From assembly GCF_024713945.1 (NCBI RefSeq), contig NC_134680.1:947001-1011000 (forward strand): a DNA stretch of 64,000 nt. The letters run 5' to 3'. The notes beneath the pieces were generated by a model. The model did not search any database. It was not told the DNA's origin and saw only the letters and a program-made list of their open reading frames with translations. Numbering within the stretch: position 1 is the first letter of the stretch; every line of letters begins with the position of its first letter. Below, piece by piece: positions 28,975-41,690 of the stretch. Source of the DNA: Dermatophagoides farinae. Lineage: Eukaryota; Arthropoda; Arachnida; Sarcoptiformes; Pyroglyphidae. Made by a program: the position numbers and the translations under genes.

Positions 28975-30207
28975 TTTTTTTTGTTGTTGGATATGTTGAA
29001 TAGAATTCTTGATTTTTTTTGTCTTTCAAAAAATCAAATTTTGTTACTAATAATAAGCTCGAAGAAGAAAAGAGTCTGGTGGCTTCGTTTCGTTGTTTGG
29101 CAGTCTATATGTGATTCAATTTTATCATCATTTGTTGCTACAAAACAAAACAAAAAAATTTTTTTTTTGTTTCAAACTTAGCAATGACTTTTGACGATGA
29201 TGACGATGATGGCAAATGATGGTGATGATCAATTGGTCGATTTTTCACTTTTTTTTCTTATGACAAGTATTATATTCTTAGGTGGATTTATGATTTTTAT
29301 AATAATGTTGGTGAGTCCATCAATGAGCATTTAATAATAGAAATAATCAATACAAATATATCACTAAAGAATAAGGATCATCGGCGGTCGTTTTTCTTTT
29401 ATCATCATCATTAATAGTTATATTATTGTAGAGTGGTATTTCGATTATATCTTGTCTTTTTTTTTCTTGTTCTTGTTCAGATAATAACAAGGATTATGAC
29501 TGGCGCCATACAATAAGAAGAAAAATTGCATACTTCCTTATAAGGGTCTTTCATATTGAAAAAAAAATCGAAGCAATCAATTACTCATACACACACACAC
29601 ACACACACACAAACAAACAAAAACACAACATTAGTCATCGATGAACGGAAACTGAAAAAAAATAATAAACAAAAAAGAAATGAAAATATCCGGAGCCATA
29701 CACTTATACACACACACACATGCACACGTTTAAATGATGAACAAAATCCAAATCAAAATTGATGAGATCAATAGTTGAAAATTAGAAAAAAAATATCTTT
29801 CAAAATTGATTCAATTTAAATGATATGAATGAATTCAAATTTAATCTTCTTCTTCAATTATATTATTATTATTATTGTCACACTATATATTATTCATAGA
29901 TATTGGATAAAAATCCACCAGTAAAATAAAATCGATCCAGATCATCGATTTTGTTATTTTGGCAGTTTTATTTGTTGATAAAGCTTATCGATAGTTGTTT
30001 GTTGGTTTTTTTTGGAGGTGTGGTCATCATCAATGATTTGATTTGATTCAATTTGGGTGTTATTGATTATTATTATTATTGATTCTATCCAAAAAAAAAA
30101 AAAATTTTTTCTTTGGGATTGATGGTTGGTATGGTAGTACGGTTTATCGTTGTCATTAATGATGATGATGATATTTAGTAAAAATAAAGTACACAATTGA
30201 ATACAAG

Positions 30208-30250
<43 letters not shown>

Positions 30251-33200
30251 AATATTTATGTTTTTTTTTATAAATTTCTTCACTATTTACAGAGTCACAT
30301 GGTTGTTGATGATGAGGATGAGGAACACGAAAAAAAAGGAATGACGACGACTACGTTCCATGTATATATTTGATGATAATGTTTGATATGTGAAATGATG
30401 ATTATATTGATTAGATAAGACATCCGCCTGTGTGCGTGCGTGTGTGTTTGTGTATTTAGGATCTGGAAATTGAAAAAAAAGAGAAAGAAAATTATTAGCA
30501 ATTTTTTTTCTTTTTTTTTTTGGTCTGATTAGGAAAAAAAAGTAGTTCTCTGATATATGACATGCTACTATTACAACATTATAAAAATAGATACTGAAAA
30601 AAAAACTAGAAATTACATTTAAAGGAAAAAAATGTTCTTAGATACAAAAAAAAAATTATATCGATTAGATTGATGTGGCTACTCTGCTACACTACCACCA
30701 CCACCACCACCACCAAAATACACACCGGTTATTTGTTGTTACACATATAACGGTTTTTTTTCATATAAAGATGATGATGATGACGACGATGATGATGTAT
30801 CATTTATGGATGGCTTGTTTTTGGCTTTGAACCAATAGAAAAAAAAATTTTTTAATGTTTAAAGATAATTTTCATTTTTTTTTCATTCGAATTTACAATT
30901 AATCGATTTGTGCATATGTGTGTGTGTGTGTTGGCGATTGAAACAAACAAACAAACAAAAATTTCCGTTTTGTAGAATTCAAAAGATTGAACAAAAAAAA
31001 AATGTAGATTGCAGATGTAGGCGAAAAAAAATGAGAAAAACACGCGCGCATTCATCTCAACATTACATTGGAATGTCTATACAATGCCGATTGCATTTTT
31101 TTTTTTTTTTTTTTTTGATATATCGAATGATGATGAGAATAAATAAATGAAAATGCCATATGCCAACCGGCTTGTTGCCTTATGATGATGAGTATGTTTA
31201 CAGATGATCACACTTTTGAAAAAAAAAATTTGTTGAGATTTGAATTCCAACATGAACAACGATAACAAAGTTTTGAGTCTTGTTGTTGTTCTTGTTGTTG
31301 TTGTTGTTTTGTTTTTGGTTGATGGATTTGCCCACTATCTATATTTATGTAATGCAAGTTAATACTTACATATAGTGGTGGTGAGAGAGAATGAGAGAGA
31401 CAAATGAAAAAAACCCGACGATAAATGACTAATCAGTCAGTGTTGTTAGTATGTGTGTTTTTTTTTGTTGAAATATACGAAATAATATTGCCGAAAGAAG
31501 TAAGAAATGTGTATGTAAAGAAACGAAGACGTTTGAAGATGATGATTATTATTATGATGATGATTACAATTTAACCAATATTACCAAGACGACTACGACG
31601 ACGACGACGATCAAGTCGACGTCGACGCCGTCGGCTTATTATTGGCCTCTGTCGAGCCACATTTTTTTTGCCACTAAATCTGACAACGACAACATAAATA
31701 AATAAATATAAATGAAGAAAAAAAAACGATAGCTTATAGCCAAGACAACAGCCGATGAATAACAACAATCACAACAAAAACAAAAAAAAAAAAATCAATA
31801 ATAAAAACAATTATGACGATGATTAAAATAAAAAATGAATTTCAATTGACGAAGAAAACAATAATCATCATCATCATCGTAATATAACGATCATCATGAT
31901 AATGATAATAATAATTTTTTTTAACGTTCGAATTCGATGGATCGATGTTGATGAACAGAAGAAACAATCGGCGATGAACAATCGATTGTTTTTCGTATTT
32001 CGAACGTTGTACATTCGAATCGAATATACCGAAAATGAAGTTGAATGTCTGATTATTTTGTTTGCTATGATTATTTAATTTATTGATCAAAATATTTTTT
32101 TGCCGATTCTTTTTTTGCCATCAATCATTGATTGATTGATTGATTAATCGATTGGCTATATTTTTATTATTATTGTGGATTTGAAAGAAAAAAAATGAAT
32201 GAATGAATGATCGTATGATCAATGATAACCAGAAAAAAAATTTTCTCCAAATAAAACATAAACAAACTCCTATCGATTGACGTATATGACAATGATGATC
32301 ATGATCATGATCCTGAAATTAAAACAAACAAACAGAAAAAATTGGCTGCCAGACTTATTATGGTATCGTATTTGTTATCGAAAAAAATGTTATTGATCAA
32401 ATAATGATTGATGTTTATCGTATGACCAACCGGAATGTGAAATGAAATCCAATATATAATCACCGTAAACAATACAAGTGCTGTTTTTTGTTTATATTTT
32501 CATCATCATCATCAAATGTAATCAATTTGACATGTGACATTTTATTATGACATCATTGTGTGTTTGAATCGAAATTTGAGATGATAAATCACAAGAATCG
32601 AATATAATAGAATGTTATTTATGGATATAGTTCGATTATAATTCGTATCGAATTTCTGGAATAAACAAAAGAAAAATTCAAATTCACTTGAAATGGAAAT
32701 TCGAGAAAAAAAAACTAATTCAACTGTGTTTGTGGTCATGGATCAACACAGACAAACAAAATGTTCTTGTTACCATGGCAATCAGACGAAGCTTCGAACT
32801 TCACAACTCGATAGACAAATATGGATCTGCAAAGAATGAAGAATGGAAAAAAAATCATCAAGGCAAAAGAAAAAAAAATGACGACGACATTGAAAAAGAA
32901 AAAGGAGGAAAAAATTCCATCATTTAACGAAAGAAAATGTATGTATGTATACAGAACCCGACGATGATGATGATCATTTTCCATTTTTTTTTTTCTTTCA
33001 AAGTAGAAAAATTTTTCGCTCTTTTTTTCTGATGATTCGAATCCGAACAACCAAGAACAGCAAACAACAACAACATTCGACATTCATGGCCACCAACTGT
33101 TTGCTGTTTGTTAATGCAAAAAAAAACTCTCTAGTTCTGAAAATTCCCGGAATTTTGGGAGTTGCAAAAAAAAGAATTTATCTCATTTTTATTTTCTTTT

Positions 33201-34023
33201 TGCTCTCTGCATATTTATGGCTTCCCATTTTGGAACATTTGATAAATAAGTGGTGGTATGTATATAGATTTAATGTTAATCAAAAAAAAAATTTGTGACT
33301 TTTATTGACAAATGAAGTAAATTTATTCATTTTTTCTTTTCTTTTTTTTGTTACCCATTATCGGTCCAGACAAAATGATGATGATGATGATCACCCAAGC
33401 AGACCAAAAAAAAGGAGAGACATTATCAATAATTTCCATTTGAGAATGTTATTCCGATAATGTCTTGAATGGATTGTCTTGTTACGAAAATCAAGAATCA
33501 ACTATGCTGTGTGTTTGTTTTTTTTATTATTATTGATAGATTGATTGATTGATTGAAAAATTCTGTTTTATTACCACAAATAAAAAAAATTCAACCATCA
33601 TCATCATCATCATCATCATAGACATCAGATTGGAAATATACAAAGGAATTGCGATTTGAATTTCATATATGAATGCCAAGAAAAAAAAATTTTGAAATCC
33701 AAATCAAAACCGACAACAACCATGAATAATAAAAATAAAATAAACAATCAGATTTTCACAATTGAATTCATGATCATCAACAACATCGAACATGTGATGA
33801 TTGACATTGAATGAAGAATTTTTCTTTCTCACACGGAATTTCATTTTTTTTTCACATTTGAATGAAAAATTATTCTTCTCTCCTATCAAACAATGTTTTG
33901 ACTTTTTTTTTTGTTTTGTTTTGTTTATTCATTTATGCCGCGTTGATGATAGATTGAATGATTTTTTTGCTTTTTGTTTTTTGTTTATTCACATGGAATC
34001 ACATTCGAATTGTTTTTTTTTTC
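28975..34023. other. gene-free stretch
   Basis: Five kilobases with no supported coding exon. It begins with the promoter region of the sphingomyelin-synthase-like gene. It holds CA runs (29588-29610), an AG run (30213-30245), (CTACCA)/(CCA) repeats near 30695-30715, a small CpG-rich patch at 31588-31640, and CAT tracts near 31866 and 33598. ORFs of 60-117 codons are AT-rich noise without domain content or splice support. Confidence 0.55.
30213..30245. repeat. (AG)16 microsatellite
   Basis: A perfect AG dinucleotide run, the longest purine/pyrimidine-asymmetric microsatellite in this part of the window. Confidence 0.95.
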
Positions 34024-34780
34024 TTAAATAATAGCCATATTTATGATTTGTGATGGTTCAATCGTTGCTACTTCAACAACAATTTCATTATTATTATTAT
34101 TATTCTGTAGTTGTTGTTGTTGTTGTCTTGATATGATTTCATTATAAGTAGGCGGTGGTTGATTATTATTATTATCATCATGATTTAATCGTATTGGATA
34201 TATTGGAACACTATGTATATCAATATCTTCATAATTTGGTAAATCATCGATATTATTATCCAAATTGTTCGATATCCGATGACTAGATGTCGCCACCGAT
34301 GCCGATGATGATGATTGTGGTTGCTGTCTTATTGATGATGATGATGATGAACGTTGATGATTTCTTGTTGTGGCCAATTGTCGTTTACGTTCGATATTAT
34401 ATTCAAATATTGCCATCATTGGACTTGATATCAATAGTATCGATGCAATGATTATGAAAAATATTCCTATATTGATGATTGATATGAATAAAATAAACAA
34501 ACAAAACAAAACAAAACAAAAAAAAAAGAAAACATAAGATTCGTAATGGAAATTAATATGAACAATTTATCAGACACGAACCAGTACCCATAATAAGATT
34601 ATAATGACTAGTACGAATAATATTACAGATCAATATGATACCGATGATCAACAATATGATGCCAATAATAAATGAACACCAGCAACTATGACATATTGTA
34701 AAATGGCAACATTTACGTATCAATTGTAATTGATTACGACGTGTCTGTACATCGAATAATCGTTGTGGATAGAATTTCAT
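34024..34780 (-). CDS. small two-pass membrane protein with a PPxY tail, two exons
   Basis: Exons 34780-34582 and 34466-34024 join in phase 1 (ACTG|GTTCGT, ATATAG|GA) to give 213 aa. I chose the ATG at 34780 because an acceptor-like TTAAAG lies just upstream, suggesting a 5' UTR exon before it. A Cys-rich juxtamembrane stretch (CCHFTICHSCWC) precedes the first hydrophobic helix (FIIGIILLIIGIILICNII). A second helix (GIFFIIIASILLISSPMMAI) is followed by a roughly 110-residue low-complexity cytosolic tail. The tail carries PPPTYNEI, a PPxY motif of the kind bound by WW domains of Nedd4-type ubiquitin ligases, and DLPNYEDI. This layout recalls small arthropod adaptor or trafficking proteins, but I know no specific family. 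The ligase link is inference from the motif alone. Confidence 0.65.
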
Positions 34781-35309
34781 TGTCGTGGTGGTGCCGAATG
34801 AATCTTTAACCAAGACAAAAAACACAAACACAAATTTCAAGAATTAACCAGAATTTAACCACCACCAAACATTTGTCATCATTATTTGTTTATGTTTATT
34901 ATTGGTTTGATTAGAGCAAAAAACAAAACAAAATAATGATTCAATCACGACTGATCATTTTGGTGACATTCACGAATATGATGAATGCCTTATCATGATC
35001 GTTGGTGTTTGTTTTTTTTTTTTTTTTTGAATATTTAAATTATTCATGCATTATAATCATTCATCATCATCATCATATGAATTAATTGCATCTGACATTG
35101 AAACATGGACAAAAAGAAATAAATAATTGATTCGTGAATCCAAAAAAAAAAATGATGATGATGATGATGATAACGATAATTATCATATTGACAATTCATT
35201 TTATTTCACAAACTTGTGTTCGAAATTGTCATATTCATAAATGACATTCAAAAATATTGAACAAAAAAAAATTTTTTATTAATCCAAATAATGATGATGA
35301 TCAAGATGA
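34781..35309. other. intergenic stretch
   Basis: Includes the promoter or 5' UTR exon of the two-pass membrane gene and the 3' UTR of the Cys-rich gene, both on minus. It contains an A/T homopolymer (35011-35028) and an ATG tract (35152-35170). Nothing else is seen. Confidence 0.5.
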
Positions 35310-35873
35310 TTAAGCAGAAAAAAGAATGACAATAATTGTCATCATAATGAATAATAATGATCGATTCTGATTATTAACAATTGTACTACCACCATCACCA
35401 CCATTCTGGCATTCATGACTATTTGCTGGCCATCGTATACAACCATTAACAATACGTTCATGAATTTGATGGAAATATTTTCTAACATCATCTTGTTGAC
35501 AATTTGGTTCTTTCATCATTATACGTTGTAAACATTGTTCCCATTTCCATGTAGCACAACATGTACGATATGTTGTTGGCCATGTAAGTTGATTAAAATC
35601 TAATTCATATTGTCGTAATGGTTCTAGCCAACAGGTCCATTCACCACCGCTTATATGGAAATAACATTGTCGAAATTCATCATTGGTTGGTTTTTCAACA
35701 TCATCCCAGAATTTAATATTATTCGATTTAGATGAACTATTTTTGTCATTATTGTTGATGAAATGATCATGACCATGATGAGCATCAATAATTTTCAATG
35801 AAATTATTATCAACAATAAACAGTGAAAAATAATTGAATAATAATACATCATCATATGGATCGATTGAATCAA
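35310..35873 (-). CDS. Cys-rich secreted or GPI-anchored orphan protein
   Basis: Single-exon minus-strand frame of 187 aa. The N-terminus has a hydrophobic signal-like segment (YYYSIIFHCLLLIIISLKII). The mature part holds eight cysteines in a compact domain of about 95 residues (around FRQCYF, GEWTCWLEP, RTCCATWKWEQC, PNCQQ, NGCIRW, HECQN), rich in Trp. The C-terminus is a hydrophobic tail with no cytosolic residues (LLFIMMTIIVILFSA), preceded by a small-residue, Asn-containing stretch. That is the layout of a GPI-anchored cell-surface protein, or of a type I protein ending at the membrane. A TATA box lies about 120 bp upstream. I recognise no named family; the Cys pattern might mark an arthropod-specific extracellular domain. 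Confidence 0.68.
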   Translation of the reverse strand: MIQSIHMMMYYYSIIFHCLLLIIISLKIIDAHHGHDHFINNNDKNSSSKSNNIKFWDDVEKPTNDEFRQCYFHISGGEWTCWLEPLRQYELDFNQLTWPTTYRTCCATWKWEQCLQRIMMKEPNCQQDDVRKYFHQIHERIVNGCIRWPANSHECQNGGDGGSTIVNNQNRSLLFIMMTIIVILFSA

Positions 35874-35991
35874 TGGATATCTTATATTTGTTTCAAATGG
35901 ATTTTAATCACAATCATGATATATGAATGATGATGGCAAACAAACAAACAAACAAAAAAAAATCGATTGGCCTAATCAGATTTGTATATTT

Positions 35992-36001
35992 TATTTATAT
36001 A
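35992..36001 (-). promoter_or_regulatory. TATA box of the Cys-rich gene
   Basis: TATATAAATA read on the minus strand. A start of transcription about 30 bases downstream would fall near 35965, giving a 5' UTR of about 90 nt before the ATG at 35873. Confidence 0.55.
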
Positions 36002-36286
36002 GAGATTGATTGATTAATCCTAAATAATGTTTCCTTCTTCTTTTTTCTCCCCACTATGTGATAAACATTGTCGTCGTCGTCATTTAAATCCAATGGAATT
36101 TAATCAATAGTGATGACATATAGCCTAACTAAAAATGATGATCCTTGATGATGACCAATATTGCAATATCAGTGTCCGGATTCTGTACATGCAACTAATA
36201 CCAAGGACGAGCAAATAATAAATTCCAATCAATTAATCCTTCAATCAATGGATCAATTGGATCATTATTGATCGTCACCATCACTG

Positions 36287-36294
36287 TATAAATA
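36287..36294 (+). promoter_or_regulatory. TATA-like site
   Basis: TATAAATA followed by CAG, nearly the same context as the TATA box of the alpha/beta hydrolase gene at 41681. It could drive a plus-strand transcript reaching the small ORF at 36776, but no complete gene follows, so this remains a weak call. Confidence 0.3.
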
Positions 36295-36775
36295 CAGGAA
36301 ATTTTCATTCATTCATTATTTTTAGTTTTTTTGTTTTTTGGGGAAAAAAAACTGATTATTTTCAATGTTGATCAATGCATTTATATGAGATGATGATACA
36401 GCATTCCTACATACAGCAAACATTGATTTGTTACCATACAACTACACAATGGATTGTGTGTGACTATTAGAAACAACATGAATGTTTGATCATCATCAAC
36501 ATTAGCGGCAGCTGAAAAGAGTATGCTGTTCACCTTTGTATGGACAACAACAGCAACATTAAATAGCATCGATCAATGTCTCGTGTGCCTGATGCTGATG
36601 ATGATGATGATGATGATAATGATGTTCGATGATATTATTGGCCAATCATCATCATCAACAAATGTTTATTTTTTTTGCTCCTTCAATTCAAACTTGTAAA
36701 GTGCAATACATTAAAAAAAAAATAAGTTATATATCCATAGCTTCAAGCAAGCAAACAGCCGCAACTATCAATAGA

Positions 36776-36862
36776 ATGGCCATTTTATTGATAGGATTTT
36801 TGTTGTTATTTATAAATACAATCCAATTGGAACAATCCAAACTAGTCCTTTTTATTCATTGA
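36776..36862 (+). CDS. possible signal-peptide-encoding first exon or micropeptide
   Basis: ATG at 36776 gives 28 residues beginning MAILLIGFLLLFINTIQLEQ, an almost ideal signal peptide. An acceptor-like CCATAG (36735-36740) sits 35 bases before the ATG, and TATAAATA lies about 490 bp upstream. The frame stops at 36860-36862. An acceptor-like CTCATAG follows near 36880, so the real exon might be spliced, but I find no good donor before the stop and no convincing downstream exon. Without transcripts this could equally be chance in AT-rich DNA. Confidence 0.22.
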   Translation: MAILLIGFLLLFINTIQLEQSKLVLFIH

Positions 36863-39028
36863 ATTTTATTTTCTCTCATAGGGGCAAATTGATATTCATG
36901 AGAACGCACAAAAAAAAAAAAACACAACGATCGATGTCATAACATTTGTGTGTGTGTGTGTGTGTGTGTGTCATACCAAAATGTTGGGAAAAAATGTGTT
37001 TTTTTTTCCAACAACAACAACAAAAAAAATTGAAAAATAAATGAATTCAAGTTTTTTGTGCAATCGCGAATTTTTTTTTTTTTGGGGGGGGGGAGTTTCA
37101 GAAAAAAAATAAAATAGTCACACAAAAATTAAAAAAAAAGAGAGGCAAATGGAATGTTTTTTTTTGTTGTTGTTGAAACAAACATCAAATGGATACACAT
37201 TCATTGTTTTAGTGACTAATGATAAGTAATAATAAGTAGGATGAGTAGGTGGAAGATTGGGCGTTGGTGGTGGTGATGGCGGTGGTGGTCACTATCGGTG
37301 TGTAGTATCCACACACACACACACATATATCAGTTATATCACATTAAAGCAATCAATTATTTTGTTTTTGTTTTTGTTTTCGTCGTCGTAGTGGTCAACA
37401 ACTATTATCATTATCATCAACATCATCAGCAGCAGCATTTTTTTTTTGTTGTTTTCGTTTGGTTTTCCAAACACATTTATTTTTTTTGATATCTTGTGAA
37501 AAAAAAAATCTTGAGAAATCAAAGAAAAAAAAACATTTAGATATCTTTTGACCATCAAAAATAAAATATTGTCGGCGACGTTAACGTTTTTTTTTATTTT
37601 TTTTTTATTTTTCAAGGAAAAAAATATGAATGAATTTCGCTCCGTTTTTTTTTCTCGTTGTCACCATAATTATGGACGATTCGAATGAGAGAGAGAGACA
37701 GAAAGAAATTGCTTCGATGATGATGTACAGATTTGACCAGAGAAAAAAAATTTAATTTTCCTGAATAAAAAAAAAACAAATTGATTCGGCCAATTTTTTT
37801 TTCTTCAAATGAATCATCAGCGTCATCATCAATGGATCAAATCACTCATCTTCTGATGATGAAATTTAAAAAAAATGACATTGATGACCATAATTCAGTG
37901 ATGATTTGATTTTTGAAATTTTCATTTCCATTTTTTTTTGTTGATAAAATCTTTTGTTTACATCGACAATGATAATTAAATCGTCATCTCATATATGAAC
38001 ATGCCACCATCACTCAATCATCATCATCATATGTCGAAATGAAAATTAAATAGACAAAACCATTTTTTTTTGTTGTTTTCTTTTCACAATATTGTGTTTG
38101 TTTGTTCCACACCACATCGTAGTCATCATCATTATTTATATATATTAACTTAAATGATTGTAGAGATTTATCCATTTCGAAATCATTATTATCATCATTG
38201 ACGATCATCATCATCATCATCATGTTTTCTTCACCTTCCTTCCTTTCACTATGTCTTTCTACACACTCTGTCAATAGTTGTGCACATATACATGAAAACA
38301 ATGAAAGGAAATTCGAAAAAAAACTATCACATGTTACAGACAACAAACAACAAACAAACAAAAAATTTTCGGCTCTCTGTCAATTTTGATTTTATTTTTT
38401 CTCTTTCATTTTTTTCGTGGATTTTTTCTCTCCCTCTCTCTCTCTCTATTTTTTCATCATTTGTTGATGATGATAATGATAATCCTAATATGATTTGATA
38501 TCAACTAAAAGTATCATATCGTGTTTTGAATGTCGTCGTCTTTGTATTCGTTCAAGACCAAAAAAAAAAAAGAAAGTTTACTACTTTGCTTTTGTGCTTA
38601 TTTTAGCTCCAACAACACGTTCTTGCAACATACACTTGCACGTACTACACATGGACATTCTTGTTTCAACGTATTACAACCTACACGCAAACACACACAC
38701 ACCAATTAGATTCTGGTTCATTTTCATGTTGATAATTATGATTAATTATGATGGTGGTGGACATTTTTGTTAATGTTCATGTGTTTTACATGTGATGATA
38801 ATTTTAAAAACATTATTCCTCAAATCATTTATCGAATGTTTTGTTGGGTGTTTTGTGTGTGTGTGTGTGTGATAGTATACTATCGATATATCGATAATAT
38901 ATTTTTATTATATCGACCTTCACATTTCGAATATTTGTGATCAATAATTAATAATTAATCTAATATAATTCTTTAAATGAAAACGAATATCATATCCATT
39001 AACGATTACATTTTACAATTTTTGAATC

Positions 39029-39304
39029 ATGATGATGATTAAACAACCATTATTATCATACGATGATCATGATCAATCACCGTTGAAATTATTATCCTGT
39101 CTATTGTTTACAATTCATCTGATTGATTCATATCGATCACAACGACAAAAACAACAACAAAGACAACAACAACAGCAACAACAACAACAACAACAACAAC
39201 GTAATTCCATAATAATTTCCACATTTTCACGATTATTATCCATACGAAAATTATTGAAACAATTACATCAAACATTGACGAATGTTGACGATATGCCATT
39301 TTGA
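39029..39304 (+). CDS. possible small Q-rich protein
   Basis: ATG at 39029, 91 codons. It has a hydrophobic segment near the start (LKLLSCLLFTIHLI), then a Gln run encoded by mixed CAA/CAG codons, then a more complex basic tail (FSRLLSIRKLLKQLHQTL) and a stop. The codon pattern resembles the real genes here, but the 5' end is hydrophobic only weakly and no family is recognised. A strong donor-like CAG|GTAAGT lies 95 bp after the stop (near 39399), so this could instead be an upstream ORF in a 5' UTR exon of the alpha/beta hydrolase gene. Confidence 0.3.
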   Translation: MMMIKQPLLSYDDHDQSPLKLLSCLLFTIHLIDSYRSQRQKQQQRQQQQQQQQQQQQRNSIIISTFSRLLSIRKLLKQLHQTLTNVDDMPF

Positions 39305-40565
39305 ATAATTGATTTTTTTTCGTTCAAATCAATTTTTTTTAAATTTTCTCACTGTGTGTGTCTCATGATCTGATTTCAAATTTTTTTTTTAATACAGGTA
39401 AGTATATTTGTTATCAACGCTGATCGCCCTTGTTCAAAAAAAAAAAATATTCGATCACTGATCATTTTGACTTTTCAATATCATCACAATCATATTCCTA
39501 CCCTTCATTTTTTTCTGAGTGTCCTTCGTGAGAATTTTTTTTTTTTGCCTGCTGTACAGAGAGATTTATTTTGATCTATTGATTGATTGATTGGTTATCA
39601 TCATTATCGATGAGAAAATTAGCAACGGAAAATGAGAAAGAACAAAAATCATTTTTGAAGGCAAAACATAATTAGTAAGATAAGAAAAAAAAAATTTTAA
39701 AGAAAGGTATGCGTGTGTGTTTGATGATTTTTTTCCTTGAATTCAAATCAATTTCCGTGATCAATCAATAATTTTTTTTTTTTTTTTTGATTATTGCTAC
39801 TGTGCGTGTGTGTGTATTGTATTGTATTGTATTGTCGTTAATCTGTTTGATGATTATTTGATTACTATGAATTTTGAAAACGAAAAAAATGAAATTTTTC
39901 GTTTATCAATTTTTCAAATGAGGTGAAAAATCGTGTGTTTGTGGAATGAAATTTGAAATGAATTGAACAACAACAACAAAAAACACACACAGAGACATTT
40001 TCCATGCATGAATGAATCGATATATGTATTTATGGTGGTTTTTTGTTTGTTTGTCATCATTGAATCAAATTCAATTGAATTTAATTTAATTTAACACAAT
40101 GATAATAGCAATAATCTCACTGTTGATTGATGACAGATCTACTACACATGATGATGTCATGTGATCGATTAGATTGGATTTTCATTCTCCATTTCCTTTT
40201 CTAGATTCAAATTTTTTTTTCAAATTAAAAAAAACGTGAGTGCATTGCAGCAATATATCTATATATATTTGTTTTCCGTTGGCCAAAATACATTATCAAT
40301 TGTTTTGGTAAATTCTGGTTTTTTTTCACCAGAATTAATCAAAACAATTGAACAAATTCTATTGAAATCAATCAATCAAAAAAAAAAAAAATTTATTTCA
40401 AGTGCAAAACAATTTTTTTCTCACATTTTCAAATATATGTACAATTTATACAACATGAAATCATCGTTTTTTAGAATGAATGAATGATGATGATATGCAC
40501 TTAAAAAAAATTGATGATGAAAAATGCAAATCAATCACGTATATACCACACAGATATCGTCATCA

Positions 40566-40603
<38 letters not shown>

Positions 40604-41680
40604 ACATATATTTGTTGTTTTGGAACGGTTTTTTTCTTTGGTATTAGCAGTAGTAGTAGTAGTAGTAGTGGTCATTTTCAATAACAATAATAAAAAAATG
40701 ATGATGATGATGATAATCACGTGACCTTGTTGATGGAGTGGTACAAATATATGAAACTTTTTTTGTCAAAAAAATTTTTTTTTTTTTTTAATGGACTGTA
40801 CTCACAATGTTTTTCTGTGTCTGTGTGTGTGTGTGTGTGAACAAAAAAAAAACAAAATAAAAACGAAAAATCCAGAATTAAAATTCATTCATTTTAAATC
40901 AGATTTAAATCAGAAAATAACAGCAATAATCAGAAAAAAACATCATGAAACGTGATTCACAACTCATTCGAAATTCAAACATTCCTGATGACGACAATCG
41001 ACAATAATCATCAAATTGATGATGATGATGATGATGATGATGACGAACTTCAAAATAATGACGAATGGTAAAAGAATCTACCCCCTATAAGTTTTTTTTA
41101 ATTGATATTTAATAGTGAAATTGGGAAATTTTCTCAAATTATCAAAAAAAAAAAAAAATAACAACATCCATGAGAACATGTGATCATCATCATCATCATC
41201 ATCAATGTGCTCTAATCGTTTGATTATCATCATCATTTTTTTTGTTGTTTTAATATCACACACATACATGCATGTACAACATCATTATCAAATTTTTTTT
41301 TTGATGAAAACTACGTAATTAACGAGACGATTATTTGTTGCATTAAATGTGATGTGACGCCCAATTGTTGCTTAAACAAAAAAAAAAAGTATCGACTTGT
41401 TATGCATAGAAAAAAAAATGTAAATGATGAATTTTGATCGATACATTTGAATCACCATGTTTCATCATTTTCCTGACATCTCTATATTCTATAAATTGGT
41501 GTGTTTGTGTGAAATATTTTGTTCACACCCAAAACTGATGATGATACACACGCACACACATACCAACCAGTTTTAGTATATTGACGAAAAATATTTCTAT
41601 TTGTTTGAAATGAAATGAATGAATGAATGAAAAAGGCATTTTCTTGTTCAGTCTGATTTCGCTACCACCATCATCATATG
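39305..41680. other. gene-free stretch upstream of the alpha/beta hydrolase gene
   Basis: No coding exon is supported. It contains a strong plus-strand donor near 39399, T runs (39771-39789), a TATTG pentanucleotide repeat (39815-39836), ATG and GTA trinucleotide tracts (40566-40601, 40649-40670), a TG run (40820-40839), GAT tracts (41019-41043) and CAT tracts (41184-41203). Confidence 0.55.
40566..40601. repeat. (ATG)12 trinucleotide repeat
   Basis: Twelve perfect units outside any supported gene. The same ATG/ATC motif supplies His, Ser, Asp or Met runs inside genes of this window, depending on frame and strand. Confidence 0.95.
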
Positions 41681-41690
41681 TATATAAATA
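41681..41690 (+). promoter_or_regulatory. TATA box of the alpha/beta hydrolase gene
   Basis: TATATAAATA followed by CAGAA. Initiation about 30 bases downstream (about 41712) would give a 5' UTR of about 200 nt, or a UTR intron ending at the acceptor-like TATAG just before the ATG at 41908. Confidence 0.55.

Larger units (their letters stand above)
36002..39028. other. gene-poor stretch
   Basis: No confident gene. It holds a plus-strand TATA-like site at 36287 and a tiny signal-peptide-like ORF (both listed separately), a TG run (36951-36971), a G-rich spot (37085-37094), a CA run (37311-37324), and CT/GA and CAT tracts. ORFs overlapping the microsatellites are not protein-like. Confidence 0.5.

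Noticed and set aside
31332-31379. Imperfect inverted repeat CCACTAT...ATAGTGG
   Set aside because: The arms pair only with an 8-base bulge and are AT-rich, so this is weak evidence for a hairpin RNA gene.
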